A stretch of 64,000 bases of DNA from Anodontia alba (GCA_964016985.1 OZ024830.1:15528419-15592418), one strand, 5' to 3'. Counted from the stretch's first letter, positions 1 to 11,102 are shown. Notes: generated by a model from the letters alone, not told the origin. Made by a program: numbers and translations.

Positions 1-634
1 AGTTATTCAGTTGATTTGCACGTACCCAGACGGCTGCATGATTGTGCAAACAGATAATCGTGTTGAGATTACGTTACCATGCGGTCATTAAAATTATTTT
101 AAAAAACAATGTACTCAATCAAAAATCATCATTTTTAGGGCCATTGTCAACAATCGCCCCATAATGATTGTAGAGTGAAAGTTTCCTTGCTGCGAAATGC
201 CTAATCACCGCCAAGAGACATGGATCCGTGAGAAAATATTGCTCCATATTCAAAACAGTTTCGAAAGTTCCATATGAAACTGCCAACGAAACTGAATATT
301 ATAATTTGTATGGTCTATCAATTTATTTCATGAACGCACTTGTCCTTCTGTTTTCTTTTCAATACTTGTAAATTTACACAGGGATTCTCAGTGTAACAGA
401 TTTTATGAATGAAAACGCTCATGACGTTGCGGATGAATATAGACTGCTCCAAAATGACCTCGCGCAACGAGGCAAATACACTCTGGTAATCCAAATCACC
501 TGAGCACTTGCAATTCAAGCATTTGCTTCTGGTCTATAAATAGAATGGCTTTCCAAATTAGATTCATTGTGCAGCTACATTGTATTCAGCTATCTGAAAC
601 CCTATTTTCTCGATGTAGCATGCAAATTGTTATT
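1..634. other. intergenic or intronic DNA, no gene recognised
   Basis: AT-rich sequence. On the minus strand a 66-codon open frame spans 318-518, preceded by an acceptor-like TGCTCAG near 500, but no family is recognisable and I do not call it coding. Confidence 0.5.
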
Positions 635-841
635 TTAACCCTTAAAACGCCAGCAAAACTTGTAGTAGACGATTTTTCTTTTTAATTTTTCAAAGATAAC
701 AAGTCTTGATATTTTAATGTGAATTGTCAGCAGGAGACGATTCACATAAAATATAAAGACTTGTTTTCTTTGAAAAATAAAAGATAAACAAACAATCAAA
801 CTGCCGTCTGCTGCATTTGTGATTGGCGTTTTAAGGGTTAA
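635..841. mobile_element. TTAA-flanked MITE (piggyBac-like ends)
   Basis: The element is bounded by TTAA on both sides and has terminal inverted repeats CCCTTAAAACGCC / GGCGTTTTAAGGG. The interior is itself an inverted repeat, with an AGACGATTCACAT core. TTAA target choice and ends beginning CCC are the piggyBac signature; it encodes nothing. Relatives lie at 19262-19477 and 38752-38936. Confidence 0.8.
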
Positions 842-1330
842 CAGCTTCTATCAACTGATAAGACGGCAATCCAATATGGTGAGTTAGTTATTCATGATAA
901 ATTATGCCAATCTAATCTGTTTCATTGCTGAAAGATTTATAGCTATAATAAAATAATAAAACGCTGAGCTGTGGTATTCATTCTTATCTCATGTATCTGT
1001 TTGCTTTAGCTCCTCAGAGTTTAGCCCTGTTCCAGGATCTGCTGTTCTATAAATAAAAAGGGAGAATCCGTGACACTTGTGTTTTCACAAAGATACCCAT
1101 ATGAAAATCTTTTCCCCTCATATAGTATCAAAGAACATTTTAAAGAAAGAATTTGCTAGAGGCATCGCTCATTTTCTAGTTTTAATCGAACATTTTCTTG
1201 TGTGTGCTAAAACAAGTTTGAGCTAAAAATAATAAATAAAAAAAACAAGTATTGACTTTTGAAAAAATATGAATATATAGAATCTTAGATTGATATACTT
1301 GATAAAACTAGCAAAAAGCAATCACGTCAT
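842..1330. repeat. gene-free stretch with one arm of a long inverted repeat
   Basis: No gene is seen. About 120 bp at 1075-1200 (containing AAAATCTTTTCCCCTCATAT and TAGAGGCATCGCTCATTTTC) matches the reverse complement of 4630-4757. The two arms could be a dispersed repeat or the ends of one 3.7-kb unit. Confidence 0.55.
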
Positions 1331-1567
1331 TTGACCCTTCATACCTTCATAGCTGTGCCTTCGCAGAAGCTGTTAAATTTGGCCAAAAAGTCATTGTTGG
1401 ACATTGCTGCACACTATGAATTGACTACCGTCAATAAGTCCACGCTAAAACATGAAAAAATTATTCTGGTTCAGTTTTTGGTTGATAAGGAAATACTTGA
1501 TTCTTCTGCTTTGTCTCTTGTTCTCATTATACAGACAGGTTTACAAATGCGAGAGCTTGGAATTTAG
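1331..1567 (+). pseudogene. gag-like / SAP-like retroelement fragment
   Basis: An open frame without an ATG, about 78 codons long. It reads PSQKLLNLAKKSLLDIAAHY followed by a stretch rich in K, L and V. The pattern PSxxLLxxxKxxLLxIAxHY resembles the SAP-like N-terminal region I associate with gag-type polyproteins of Gypsy elements in molluscs and fish. No zinc knuckle, protease or polymerase follows, so it is at best an isolated remnant. A short host exon cannot be excluded. Confidence 0.35.
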
Positions 1568-1984
1568 AAGCTAATTGAGTTAGAAAAATCCCAATTTAAA
1601 CTACTGTATTCTTTAAGCCTGATTTAAACTGCCTGCCAACCAGAAGCAACATTTGCCTTACACTATCCAAAGTTCAGAAACAATCAGCACTCTCAGTGCT
1701 TTGATTACTGAATCAATAAAGTGGAATAAAGAAAATCGTAAACTTAAGAAGAATAGTTTATCGAAGCGTAAGTTTATGTGTACTATCAGGTAAATAGTTC
1801 TATTTACTGTTTACAGAACTGGAGTCTTGAGCACACTTTCACGGTCTGACTATATCTTCACGACCGCATGGCAGCGGATCAAAGCTCGGTCTGCGATGCT
1901 ATGCGCTTTGACGGATAACTGTGTGACGGGCGAAGAGTCATTCCGCTGTGTGTACGTTTGTAAAGTATGCGCTGTGTGTACGTT
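1568..1984. other. no gene recognised
   Basis: AT-rich sequence leading into the composite repeat that starts near 1985. Around 1850-1980 there is a GC-richer stretch with a short duplication (GTGTGTACGTTT twice). Confidence 0.4.
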
Positions 1985-2733
1985 TATAAAAGAATTGGCT
2001 ATAGCCTGGATATTATGCGGCAGACTGCATGCCTAGTTGTCAACCCAATCATTGTTGATGGCTATGCTTCACTCTTTAATTGCACGACGGCGGTTCGGGC
2101 CTCAGACTCAATGACGGTCCCTTCGTAAAACTTTAACCAGTGGGTTGGAGCTTGATGAATTGTCTTTGGCTTGGCCCGCCGTGGTTCAACTATTGGTTTT
2201 CCTTTACTCTGGCATACAGTAGAATTAGCCATGAGTACTCGTCTTTGTTTATTATAGTGATTAATTTGATTTTTATGTTTTCGCTTTGATGCATTGACTG
2301 AGTTGGGAGCCTTTATGCGAACCGAATTTTTATGTGTTTCTGTATTAAGAGTAGCATCGGGACCCAGGGTGAAGTTAGCTAGCTGTAAAAGTGCTTTAAC
2401 CACACCACAACCCCCACCCCTCGCCCGGTGGTTTGCTCTACTGACCGTTCTAAGGCGGTGGTCCCGGTGTTAATCTTACTCTTTATTGCTTTGTGGTTTA
2501 TTCTACGAGGCGATTTGTTGTATCTCTTTCCGTGTGTCATTTTGTTCTTGTGTTTTCAGTCCTTTTAGTTTTGCGATTACCTCGCTTGGGGATGAGAGAG
2601 CTAATCTCGGTGCTTTTCGTACGTTTGTTCGGTTTGTGCTTGTTTGGATTTGTCGGTTTCCTCTCCGCTTGGGGTCTGGGAGGGGCTGCGGTTTGTGATT
2701 GTGGCACTCCCTGGACTTTTCTCTTACCTTTTT
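1985..2733. repeat. composite dispersed repeat, blocks B+A, copy 1
   Basis: About 750 bp that is repeated in the same order at 9914-10640. Block B begins with GGCTATAGCCTGGATATTAT. Block A begins near 2425 with GGTGGTTTGCTCTACTGACC, runs through TAAGGCGGTGGTCCCGG and ends after CCTGGACTTTTCTCTTACC. Block A alone recurs at 6009-6323 and 6636-6958. A 113-codon minus-strand frame at 2062-2403 matches no family I know. The element class is undetermined. Confidence 0.8.
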
Positions 2734-3041
2734 TATGCATACGGTCATCTGTCACTTAATTTGCAATTATTACTATAAGATCAAAAAGACTCTTCTAAAA
2801 CAAATTAAAGTCCAGTTTATTCTAACAGTAATTTAGTAAGGTTTTATAAGGTCAACATTGCTCTGAACACATGCAGAAAGATTTATTTTATTCATTTAAT
2901 ATCCAAAGCTATTTTTCACTCGCGTGAAACCTCGCCTTTAATGCTGATGCATCTCCAAATCACCTATAAGTGCTCGGTCTAAAGTAGTAAATAGGTACAT
3001 ATATAGATCACGATGATCTGTCGTCATAGGTGGATCTAATA
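2734..3041. other. no gene recognised
   Basis: AT-rich sequence without a clear repeat or coding signal. Confidence 0.4.
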
Positions 3042-3500
3042 CACCAAATTTGATAAGCTTGTACGGTACAGTACAGAAGAGACATACCCAACAGCGGTTT
3101 TGTTTAAAAAGGATTACAGGTAACAATTTTGGTCATGGTGGCAAGTTTTTGGCTCGCGCATTACCTTATTTAACAGCTGCAGCCACATGCTAAATTTGGC
3201 AAACCTAGGCCATACAGTACAGACCCCAGTCAGCATTCTACGTATATATCGGGCCGTTATCGGCCCGTCAGGGTAGCTGACGGGCCGATGACGGCCCGAT
3301 GTAGATTTACGTAGAATGCTAGCTGGGGCGATAGGCAGCGGACATTGTATTTGTATAAAATAGATCCGATGCCATAGTATAAGTCGCAATGTCCTCCTTT
3401 AGGCACGCGATACGGACATCTTAAACAGTTATATCAACACTCCAAATTTGGTGAGCCGTGGTCACACAGTACAGAACTTTGCTCGGTACAATTTTTTAGT
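3042..3500. repeat. three diverged ~147-bp tandem units, one interrupted
   Basis: The phrase CAAATTTGG...CATACAGTACAGA recurs near 3042, 3188 and 3441. Spacing is about 146 bp, then about 253 bp. Subtracting the 105-bp palindromic element at 3224-3328 brings the second spacing to about 148 bp, so the element appears to have inserted into the middle unit. Confidence 0.6.
3224..3328. mobile_element. 105-bp palindromic MITE (CCCCAG...CTGGGG)
   Basis: Near-perfect palindrome. The left arm contains CAGCATTCTACGTA and TCGGGCCGTTATCGGCCCGT, and the right arm is its complement ending in TACGTAGAATGCTAGCTGGG. A shortened relative, roughly one half of the palindrome with its own CCCAG/CTGGG ends, lies at 14533-14600. 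Confidence 0.8.
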
Positions 3501-3768
3501 TTTGTTTAAAGTAGACCAGAGATCAAAATATAAGTCGCAGAGACACACAAAAAGTATGCATTATACTACCTTTATATCGAATTACTGTTATCCGTTCCGA
3601 GACAGTATCTCTGTAGCAGTATCTCGACGTTTATGCGTTCTGTTTTCATTAAAATGCTATCTGTCTTTTCATGTCGTTCAACCATCATCCTGTGCCGCCT
3701 TGGGAGGGCTGTGTTGCGTGATTGTGGCCTTTCCTTAGTGTCTGTATATTTTGTTTTCTTTTACTCAC
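3501..3768. repeat. diverged relative of block A
   Basis: The end of this stretch (GGGAGGGCTG...GTGATTGTGGC near 3700-3730) matches the 3' part of block A. Similar diverged tails occur at 7195-7325 and 41777-41945. Confidence 0.4.
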
Positions 3769-4095
3769 CAAGATTTCTTGCACAAGTGTAATCGTATCTT
3801 TATCATCTGTATTTAGTCCAGTATAGAGCAGTAGATATTCCAGCTCCGGATTCGAGTCCCTTGACACAGTCCATTTTCGAACGCTGTCAGTGTCCGTGAT
3901 TTCCAACACATCGAATCCCCGGTAGCCAAGAAGTGAAGGCAAAGAAGACGATCTGTAGTCTTGCAAGATAGAATGTATTTCAGTGAAGAACTGGTCTGAT
4001 GGCTTAATAAACCATGTAGGATTCACAATACCAGAAAAGACTTGAAGTGTAACTTGGATTCCAGTCATACTCGAACCTGAAACATTAACTGACAT
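3769..4095 (-). CDS. probable exon of an uncharacterised FSG/GYRGF-family protein
   Basis: The minus-strand frame translates to a globular domain with QVTLQVFSGIVNPTWFI near the start, SLLGYRGFDVLEI in the middle and LEYLLLYTG...VQEIL at the end. The order FSG-x-PxW, GYRGF and a terminal (L/V)L-rich helix is what I recall for an uncharacterised protein family in molluscs and other metazoans; the function is unknown. The frame ends at a good donor: ATCTTG then GTGAGT at 3763-3768. Translation could begin at ATG 4095, or at ATG 4068 in an exon starting at 4076, since TTTCAG precedes 4076. I prefer the exon start because the family signature begins there. Later exons would lie at lower coordinates; I could not identify them. 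Confidence 0.6.
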
Positions 4096-5452
4096 TTCGG
4101 GGAATAAGCCATCTTAAAGCAGAAATCAGCATTTAGGCGTGTGCGACCAGGAAGAAATAAAATAAACTTGCACAATTGCGCATTGTTATCACAGTCTTCA
4201 CTTGTCGCTTTAAGAAGTATCTAGAAGCATATTTTGTTAGTAGCAGAATACATTGCAATCTGACTCAAGGTGGCCCTCCGTTCAGTTCTTTATTCTGTGT
4301 TTTTGCTTTCTGGCGGGTTTTTTTTATTATTATTATTATTTATTTCTTGGGTATCTACACTTATATAACCGCTGATACATAGCTTGCACACATCTGTACT
4401 GGCCTCTTATATATTAATGGTCGAGCTAGGTGTTCAACCGATATGATATAAACACTGTTAAATTGTTACATATAGGGTGTTTGATTATTTTAACTATCAT
4501 TATTCTCATGTTTACTACAAGTTTCTATATATATACAGAAAATATGTTTGCAATAAAAAGTTGTTTATGTGCTGTTTGGCACTTTCCAGAAGAAGTATTC
4601 TAGATTGAGCTATTTTTTGGCATGTCATAAAACATTTAGAATATTCTTGACTAAAACTGGAAAATGAGTGATGCCTCTAGTAAATTCTTTTTCTAGTATG
4701 TTCTTTATATATATTATATGAGGAGAAAAGATTTTCATATTGGCATCTTTGTATACTTTCATCGGAAATTATTCTATAGTGGATTACTTTAATATTTTAT
4801 TCATTCTGGAATTTAGGGACTTTCAAATTGTGGGATCAGAAACTGTTATTCAAAGGATTTGTTTTATATATTCTTGTGGAATATTTCTGAGGGACTAAGC
4901 GAACTAAAATCTTGAACACAAGCATGGACATTTACTCATCAAAAAAGCAGCAGCCATAGCAGATAAAAAACTCAAATAACACACAGGCAAGCATCGAAGA
5001 CGAAAAGAAAAGATGCATACTACACATTGGTGGTCATCAATGAAAGAAATCAAAAAGAACACACGGACAGTCATCGAGTAAGCAAAATTTCAAAGGACGC
5101 GCGTACAGTCATCGATCCGAAACAATTACTCAAAGAATACGCCCACGGTCACCGATAAAAACACGTATTAGCCATAACTAAAGACGATTCAGCAGCAATA
5201 ATTGGATTTTATGATTTGGTGTTAGTTTGGTGTTTGTTTGTTTGTATTTTCCACTGTTTTAGGAGAATACACTTTCAGGGGAAGCAGCTCTGTCAATAAT
5301 GTTCCGAAAAAGATTTTCTCTAAAAGGAGAGCAAATTCTTTCCTTTAAGAGCAGACTTCTTTTCAGAAGGGTTTTGGTGCAGGAAAGCAACAGGAAGTCA
5401 CAACCGTTACCTCCATTTTACAATATGGCGTAATTCACTGAAAGGTTCATGA
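4096..5452. other. gene-free stretch; inverted-repeat arm at 4630-4757
   Basis: AT-rich with a short TTA run near 4320. Positions 4630-4757 are the reverse complement of 1075-1200 (see there). Between 4920 and 5160 a loose repeat of CACAC/GGACAGTCATCGA-like phrases spaced about 55-60 bp suggests a decayed tandem array. No gene is seen. Confidence 0.4.
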
Positions 5453-5673
5453 GGCCCCGAGCTTATAAAACATTTTCATGCTCAACGCATGAAATTTTCC
5501 CCGCTAATAAGTATGACATTGGCATTTTCATATTTATTAGCAGAGAAATTTCCATGCTCAGCTATGTTTAGCAAGAAAGAATTTGCAATTGTCAGTAATG
5601 TGAGATATATTAGCAGGACAAATTTCATGCTCAGCTGAATTGAGCATGAAAAAAGTTTTATAACCTCGGGCCC
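5453..5673. mobile_element. MITE with GGCCCCGAGCTTATAAAAC ends
   Basis: Terminal inverted repeats of about 30 bp: GGCCCCGAGCTTATAAAAC at the left and the complement of GTTTTATAACCTCGGGCCC at the right. The interior is AT-rich with further ATGCTCAGC inverted motifs. Non-coding. Confidence 0.8.
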
Positions 5674-5726
5674 AGGATAGACTATTACATTAATCCAATT
5701 GATTTTTAACATACACCTAAAGAAAT

Positions 5727-6455
5727 TTTCATTCACTTGTGATACTTTCGGTTTTCATCGAGAACCATCATCAGACTGTGACCTTGACCTCGTGATGTCA
5801 AGGAACTTGGTCTTTTTACTACTAGACTGTTTTCTAGTGGCAAACAAAGGCCTGTAGATCATATCGCTAAGGTTAATTATTTCATCGATTGGGAGGGGGC
5901 AAAAGTAGTTTACATGGAGAGAGACTCAATCAAGTCAAAGAAGCTATCAGGATCAGTTAGTTTCCATATGTCATGAACCAGCACCAGAGAGGGCCGGGGG
6001 CATACAACTCCCGGTGGTTTACTCTACTGACCGTTCTAAGGCGGTGGTCCCGGTATTAGTCTTACTCTTTGTTGCTTTGTGTTTTATTCTACAAGGCGAT
6101 TTGTTGTATGTCTTACCATGTGTCATTTTGTTCGTGTGTTTTTTCAGTCCTTTTAGTATTGCGATTACCTCGCCTGGGGAAGAGAGAGCTAATCTTAGTG
6201 CTTTTCGTACGTTTGTTCGATTTGTGCTTGTTTGGATTTGTCGGTTTCCTCTTCCTCTTGGTGTCTGGGAAGGGCTGCAGTTTGTGATTGTGGCACTCCC
6301 TGGACTTTTCTCTTACCCTTTTTTAAGTAACATCTACAGGCCTTTGTTTATCACTAGCAACCAGGCTAGTGATAAGCAGTTCAAATCCTGTTACATCACG
6401 AGGTCATGGTCACAGGTGAGAACTGAAACTGTCCCAGTAAGTGAAACGTTTCTTT
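5727..6455. mobile_element. fold-back element carrying a nested block-A repeat
   Basis: Arms of about 130 bp at 5727-5857 and 6325-6455 are imperfect inverted copies. Shared blocks include ACAAAGGCCTGTAGAT / ATCTACAGGCCTTTGT and GACCTCGTGATGT / ACATCACGAGGTC. A complete block-A repeat (6009-6323) fills most of the interior. Confidence 0.65.
6009..6323. repeat. block-A repeat, copy 2
   Basis: About 315 bp closely matching block A at 2425-2733, from GGTGGTTTACTCTACTGACC to CCCTGGACTTTTCTCTTACC. Long open frames here are repeat by-products. Confidence 0.8.
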
Positions 6456-6569
6456 TGGGATATGTTAAACGAATCAGTTGGATTGATATGGCGTAAAATG
6501 AGGTATTAAGTCCCCTTAAACCAACCTAAAAGTATGTTGCCTATCACAACAAACGCAAGTAATCCTGAA

Positions 6570-6635
6570 TTCCACCCCCACCCCACCCCACCCCACCCCA
6601 CCTCCCCCCCCCCCAGCCCGCCCCACCCCCGCACC
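6570..6635. repeat. C-rich low-complexity tract
   Basis: CCCCACCCCA-type repeats followed by a C run, directly before the next block-A copy. A similar C-rich stretch precedes block A at 2405-2425. Confidence 0.8.
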
Positions 6636-6958
6636 CTGGTGGTTCACTCTACTGGCCGTTCTAAGGCGGTGGTCCCGGTGTTAGTCTTACTCTCTGTTGC
6701 TTTGTGGTTTATTCTATGAAGCGATTTATTTTATGTCTTACCTTGTGTCATTTTGTTCTTGTGTGTTTCAGTCCTTTTAGCATTGCGATTACCTTGCTTG
6801 GGGAAGATTACCTTGCTTGGCTAATCTTAGTGCTTTTCGTACGTTTGTTCGATTTGTGCTTGTTTGGATTTGTCGGTTTCCTCTTCCTCTTGGTGTCTGG
6901 GAAGGGCTGCGATTTGTGATTGTGGCACTCCCTGGACTTTTCTCTTACCTTTTTTTCC
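6636..6958. repeat. block-A repeat, copy 3
   Basis: Third copy of block A, with an internal short duplication (ATTACCTTGCTTGG twice near 6788-6820). Confidence 0.8.
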
Positions 6959-7403
6959 ACACACCTTCCGTTCTAGTCCTGTCTTCAATTATTTACAATG
7001 TTTGATGCTTACTGATGGTTCTGAATAAAATATTTTTAAACCAAACTCTACAAATTTTTACCATGACCTGAATCAAATATGCTATCAGACAAGCAACCTG
7101 ACTGGTTCCCAGAAGGAGGAATTCCTTTACTTCGTATATCTGTCTTTGCATACAAATGCATAATAATACATTAACATATGTAATTGTAGACTCTTATTTT
7201 CATTTATCCATTTTCTCTTTGCTGGTTTTGTTTGTTTTTAACAACACGTTGCTTTGTGATTCCATTTCATGTAATTCAACTTTTGTCCTAGGGAAGGTTG
7301 CGTTTCATGAATATGGCATTCCCGCGGTATCTCAATATTAGTTTTCTAACCACATTTACAAAATTTACATATACATAGTACATAGTCCTATCATTTGGCA
7401 ATC

Positions 7404-7451
<48 letters not shown>

Positions 7452-7932
7452 TTTGCTTACCGTTTTGTGGTATCACAGCACAACTGAAAAATAAATAAAG
7501 TATATTTTAATGCAATATATTTCTCTCGGCTTTATATTCTGCATTTAAAGTATAACAGAAAAGTAGTTAGTGCTCACAAAAGATGTGTAGTTATTAACAT
7601 AGATCACATTAAATCCGAATTATGGCAGTCGTAAATTAATCTATTTTAAATAATTGAAGCACATGTATGAAAATTATAGTGTGACTTTGTTCAGCTACCA
7701 TTTTGTCTTTCGTAACAAAAAGTGGATGTTGTGTTTAAACGTATCACTGTACTTGTCTTAAATGTGCAACAGAATATTCAGACTATCAGTGATGATCGCA
7801 AAACTGATTGCAAAATGGTAACCAGTGTAGCAAGGAACAGTCTGAATTGGATCTACATGACGACTTGGTCTTGTTCAATGCTATCAGATCGGATTCGGTA
7901 TTTCAATCTGAACAGTAGTAAGTGTATAAAAG
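6959..7932. other. gene-free stretch with a GATA microsatellite
   Basis: Contains about eleven GATA/ATAG repeats at 7406-7450 and a diverged block-A-like tail at 7195-7325. No coding signal is convincing. Confidence 0.5.
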
Positions 7933-9310
7933 TACCATACAGAGAGTGCCTATTGACAGCTAAATATCTACTGTATCTACGTACATGCAGAGAGTGTCTA
8001 GTGACAGTAAAACAGCTGTTGTAGATACGTACCTGCAGAGAGTGCCTAGTGGCAGTAAAACAGCTGGCATATACGTACCTGCAGAGAGTGCTTAGTGACA
8101 GTAAAACAGCTGTTGTATATACATACCTGCAGAGAGTGCCTACTGACAGTAAAACAGCTGTTGTATATACAAACCTCGTAGAGTGTCTAGTGACAGTAAA
8201 ACATTTGTTGTATAAACGTACCTGCAGAGAGTGTCTAGTGACAGTAAAACAAGCGGTTGTATATACAAACCTCGTAGAATGTCTAGTGACAGTAAAACAG
8301 TTGTTGTATAAACGTACCTGCAGAGAGTGTGTAGTGACAGTAAAAGAGCGGTTGTATATACGTACATGCAGAGAGTGCCTAGTGACAGTAAAACAGCTGT
8401 TGTATATACATACCTGCAGAGAGTGCCTAGTGACAGTAAAACAGCTGTTGTATATACATACCTGCAGAGAGTGCCTAGTGACAGTAAAACAGTTGTTGTA
8501 TATATGCGCAGCTGCAGAGAGTGCCTAGTGACAGTAAAAACAATATTTGTATATAGTTCCAATTGAGAGTAAAGCTGTAGTTGTTTAAAAGTATCTGCAG
8601 ATAATCAGATAATTCACAGTGATCGTAAAACAGCATTTGATATACGTACCTCCCGAGAGTACCGAGTGACATTAAAACAACATTTTAACATATAGTGTTT
8701 GTAAACGCACTTGCAGATAATTCAAAGTGATAGTAAAACAACATTTTATATTCGTACCTGTAGAGAGTGCCTAGTAACAGTAAAGCATCATTTGTATACA
8801 GTTCCTATTTAGAGTAAACTGCAGTTGTATAAATGTACCTGCGGAGAATTCATAGTGACAGTGAAACAGCATTTTATATACGTACCTGCAGAAAGTGCCT
8901 AGTGACAGTAAAACATTTGTACGTACATATACGTACCTGCAGACAGTTCCTTGTGAGCGTAATACACCAGCTGTGTATGTGTCTACACGTGCCTGCAGAG
9001 AGTACCTAATGACTGAGCATAAATACCTGCAAAGAACCCAGATTGACAGTAAAACAGCTGTTGTGTATAGGTACTTGCAGAGAGTGCCTAGAAACAGTAC
9101 TTGAACACTTGCATATATATGTACGTACCCAAATATTATGCCTAGAGACACTAAAGAAACGGCGAGTGACCTAAACTAGCAGTAGTATATACATACCTGC
9201 AGGGGATGTCAAGTAATATTTCAAAAAAAAAAACAAAAAAAAAAAACATTACTTATATATAAACGTACCTGCAGAGAATGGCAAATGACAATGAAACAGC
9301 AATAGTATTA
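7933..9310. repeat. 48-bp minisatellite array
   Basis: Roughly 28 units of a 48-bp repeat with consensus CCTGCAGAGAGTGCCTAGTG then ACAGTAAAACAGCTGTTGTA and TATACATA. Copies at 8413 and 8461 are exactly 48 bp apart. Units are most regular at 8050-8540 and decay toward 9300. Because 48 is a multiple of 3, long open frames appear on both strands; these are not genes. The unit contains the PstI-like palindrome CTGCAG and CAGCTG. Confidence 0.93.
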
Positions 9311-9913
9311 ATGTATAGCAGCATCGTATTTCCTTTCTGAAAATAGAATATACAAAAACTGCTACTAAATAGCACAAAGTTTAATAGGGACGAACCTAAC
9401 CGTCAGTCATACCCTCACACATCATATTATTTGTGCACTTAAACAAAAACAATGATCATATTCGCAGCTACCGCAATGAGTGAAATGTAGGTATATGTGT
9501 ATGTACGCTCGTATGTTGTGGTTTTTATGACAAACGGGACGATTTTGATTTTGATATAGTCAATTTCCCTATTCTGGATGGCGATGTCCCCAGGCGTGCC
9601 TCATATGGGTAAACATATCTCAACTTATTAGATTCGCCAGAGCTTCATCAAATCTTAGTGACTTTAACTGCCGTGATAAAGCTCTTACTGCCAAACTTCT
9701 TAGGCAGGGCTATCGTTATTTTAAACTTCGCAAGGCGTTTTCGAAATTTTATCGCAGACACAGTGCCTTGGTAGAAAAATATAACATCGATCTGAAAACA
9801 CTTCTGCAACAAGGTATATCGGAACCAGAATTTTAAGGTGACTTACTGTACAGATTTAGAACAATTGTGGGAAATCTAACTTTTCGGAGCAATTCAGAAA
9901 ACTAATTAACCAT
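9311..9913. other. no gene recognised
   Basis: At 9600-9840 there is GC-balanced sequence with short open frames, for example reading DKALTAKLLRQGYRYFKLRK near 9675, followed by KFYRRHSALVEKYN. This resembles a coding remnant, possibly of a retrotransposon polymerase, but it is too short to classify. Confidence 0.3.
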
Positions 9914-10640
9914 TATAAAAGAATCGGCTATAGCCTGGATATTATGCGATAGACTGCATGCCTAGTTATCAACCCAATCATTGTTGATGGCTATGCTTTC
10001 CTCTTTAATTGCACGACGGCGGTTCGGGTCTCAGACTCAATGATGGCCTCTGCGTAAAACTTTAACCAGTGGGTTGGGGCCTGACGAATTGTCTTTGGCT
10101 TGGCCCGCCGTGATTCAACTACTGGTTTTCATTTACTCTGGCACACAGCAGAATTGCCATGAGAACTCGTCTTTGTTTATCACAGTGATTAATTTGATTT
10201 TTGTATTTTCGCTTTGATGCACTGATTGATTTGGGAGCCTTTATGCGAACCGAATTTTTATGTATTTCTGTATTAAGAGTAGCACAGGGGCCCAGGATGA
10301 AGCTGGCTGTACGTAAAAGTGCTTTAAACCCCCGGTGGTTTATTCTACTGACCGTTCTAAGGCGGTGGCCCCGGTGTTAGTCTTACTTTTTGTTGCTTTG
10401 TGGTTTATTCTAAGAGGTGATTTGTTTTAAGTCTTGCCTTGTGTTATTTTGTTATTGTATTTTTCAGTCCTTTTAGCATTGCGATTACTTCGCTTGGGGA
10501 AGGGAAAGCTAATCTTAGTGCTTTTCGTACGTTTGTTCGATTTGCGCTTGTTTGGTTTTGTCTATTTCCTCTTCTTCTTGGTGCCTGGGATCGGCTACGG
10601 CTTGTGATTGTGGCACTCCTGGACTTTTCTCTTACCTTTC
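9914..10640. repeat. composite dispersed repeat, blocks B+A, copy 2
   Basis: Same order and orientation as 1985-2733. Block B starts at GGCTATAGCCTGGATATTAT, and block A starts near 10327 with GGTGGTTTATTCTACTGACC. Confidence 0.8.
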
Positions 10641-10873
10641 TTGGAATTCGTTAGCAGCATGCGTGTGTTTGTGTTTACGGCCACCTCAAAGAAACAATTA
10701 CGTTACAGCTCATAGTATAAATAGATTCTGAACGAATTGATCGAAAGAGTAAGGGTACATCCAAAAAAATGAAAATAGCTGATGTGACGAAGTTTTTTGG
10801 GTCAGGCTATCTAGTTTTGGTCAATTAGGCCTTGTCGGTGACACCACATATTTTTTTCGAGTTTATGCTAAGA

Positions 10874-11102
10874 ATAACCCTTGTCATGCTGAATAAATTA
10901 AGGTGCCACGCCCACTTCTAATCGTCAGCTAATCAGATTACTTAATCCAGATTGTTGATATGAATTCACATACTGATAGACAAACAGTGCAGATCCAGAT
11001 CAGTTGGCTTCTTCAGAACAGAACAGAACAGAAGCCAACTGATCTGGATCTATACTGTTTGCAAAGACAGGGCATATCTTGGTTCAGCTGGACAAGGTTT
11101 AA
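10874..11102. mobile_element. TTAA-type MITE with a hairpin core, copy i
   Basis: Outer ends ATAACCCTTGTCATGCTGAA and the complement of TTCAGCTGGACAAGGTTTAA flank the motif GCCACGCCCACTTCTAAT and a 60-bp hairpin (AGATCCAGATCAGTTGGCTT and its inverse, about 10991-11045). Copies in the other orientation are at 41556-41750 and 59167-59361. Confidence 0.7.

Noticed and set aside
6014..6496. 160-codon hydrophobic frame
   Set aside because: Lies in a block-A repeat; similar but frame-shifted peptides appear in every copy, without conservation of one frame.
8049..8566. Overlapping open frames of 80-160 codons on both strands encoding repetitive peptides
   Set aside because: They follow directly from the 48-bp period (a multiple of 3) of the minisatellite; no family, start context or splice signal.
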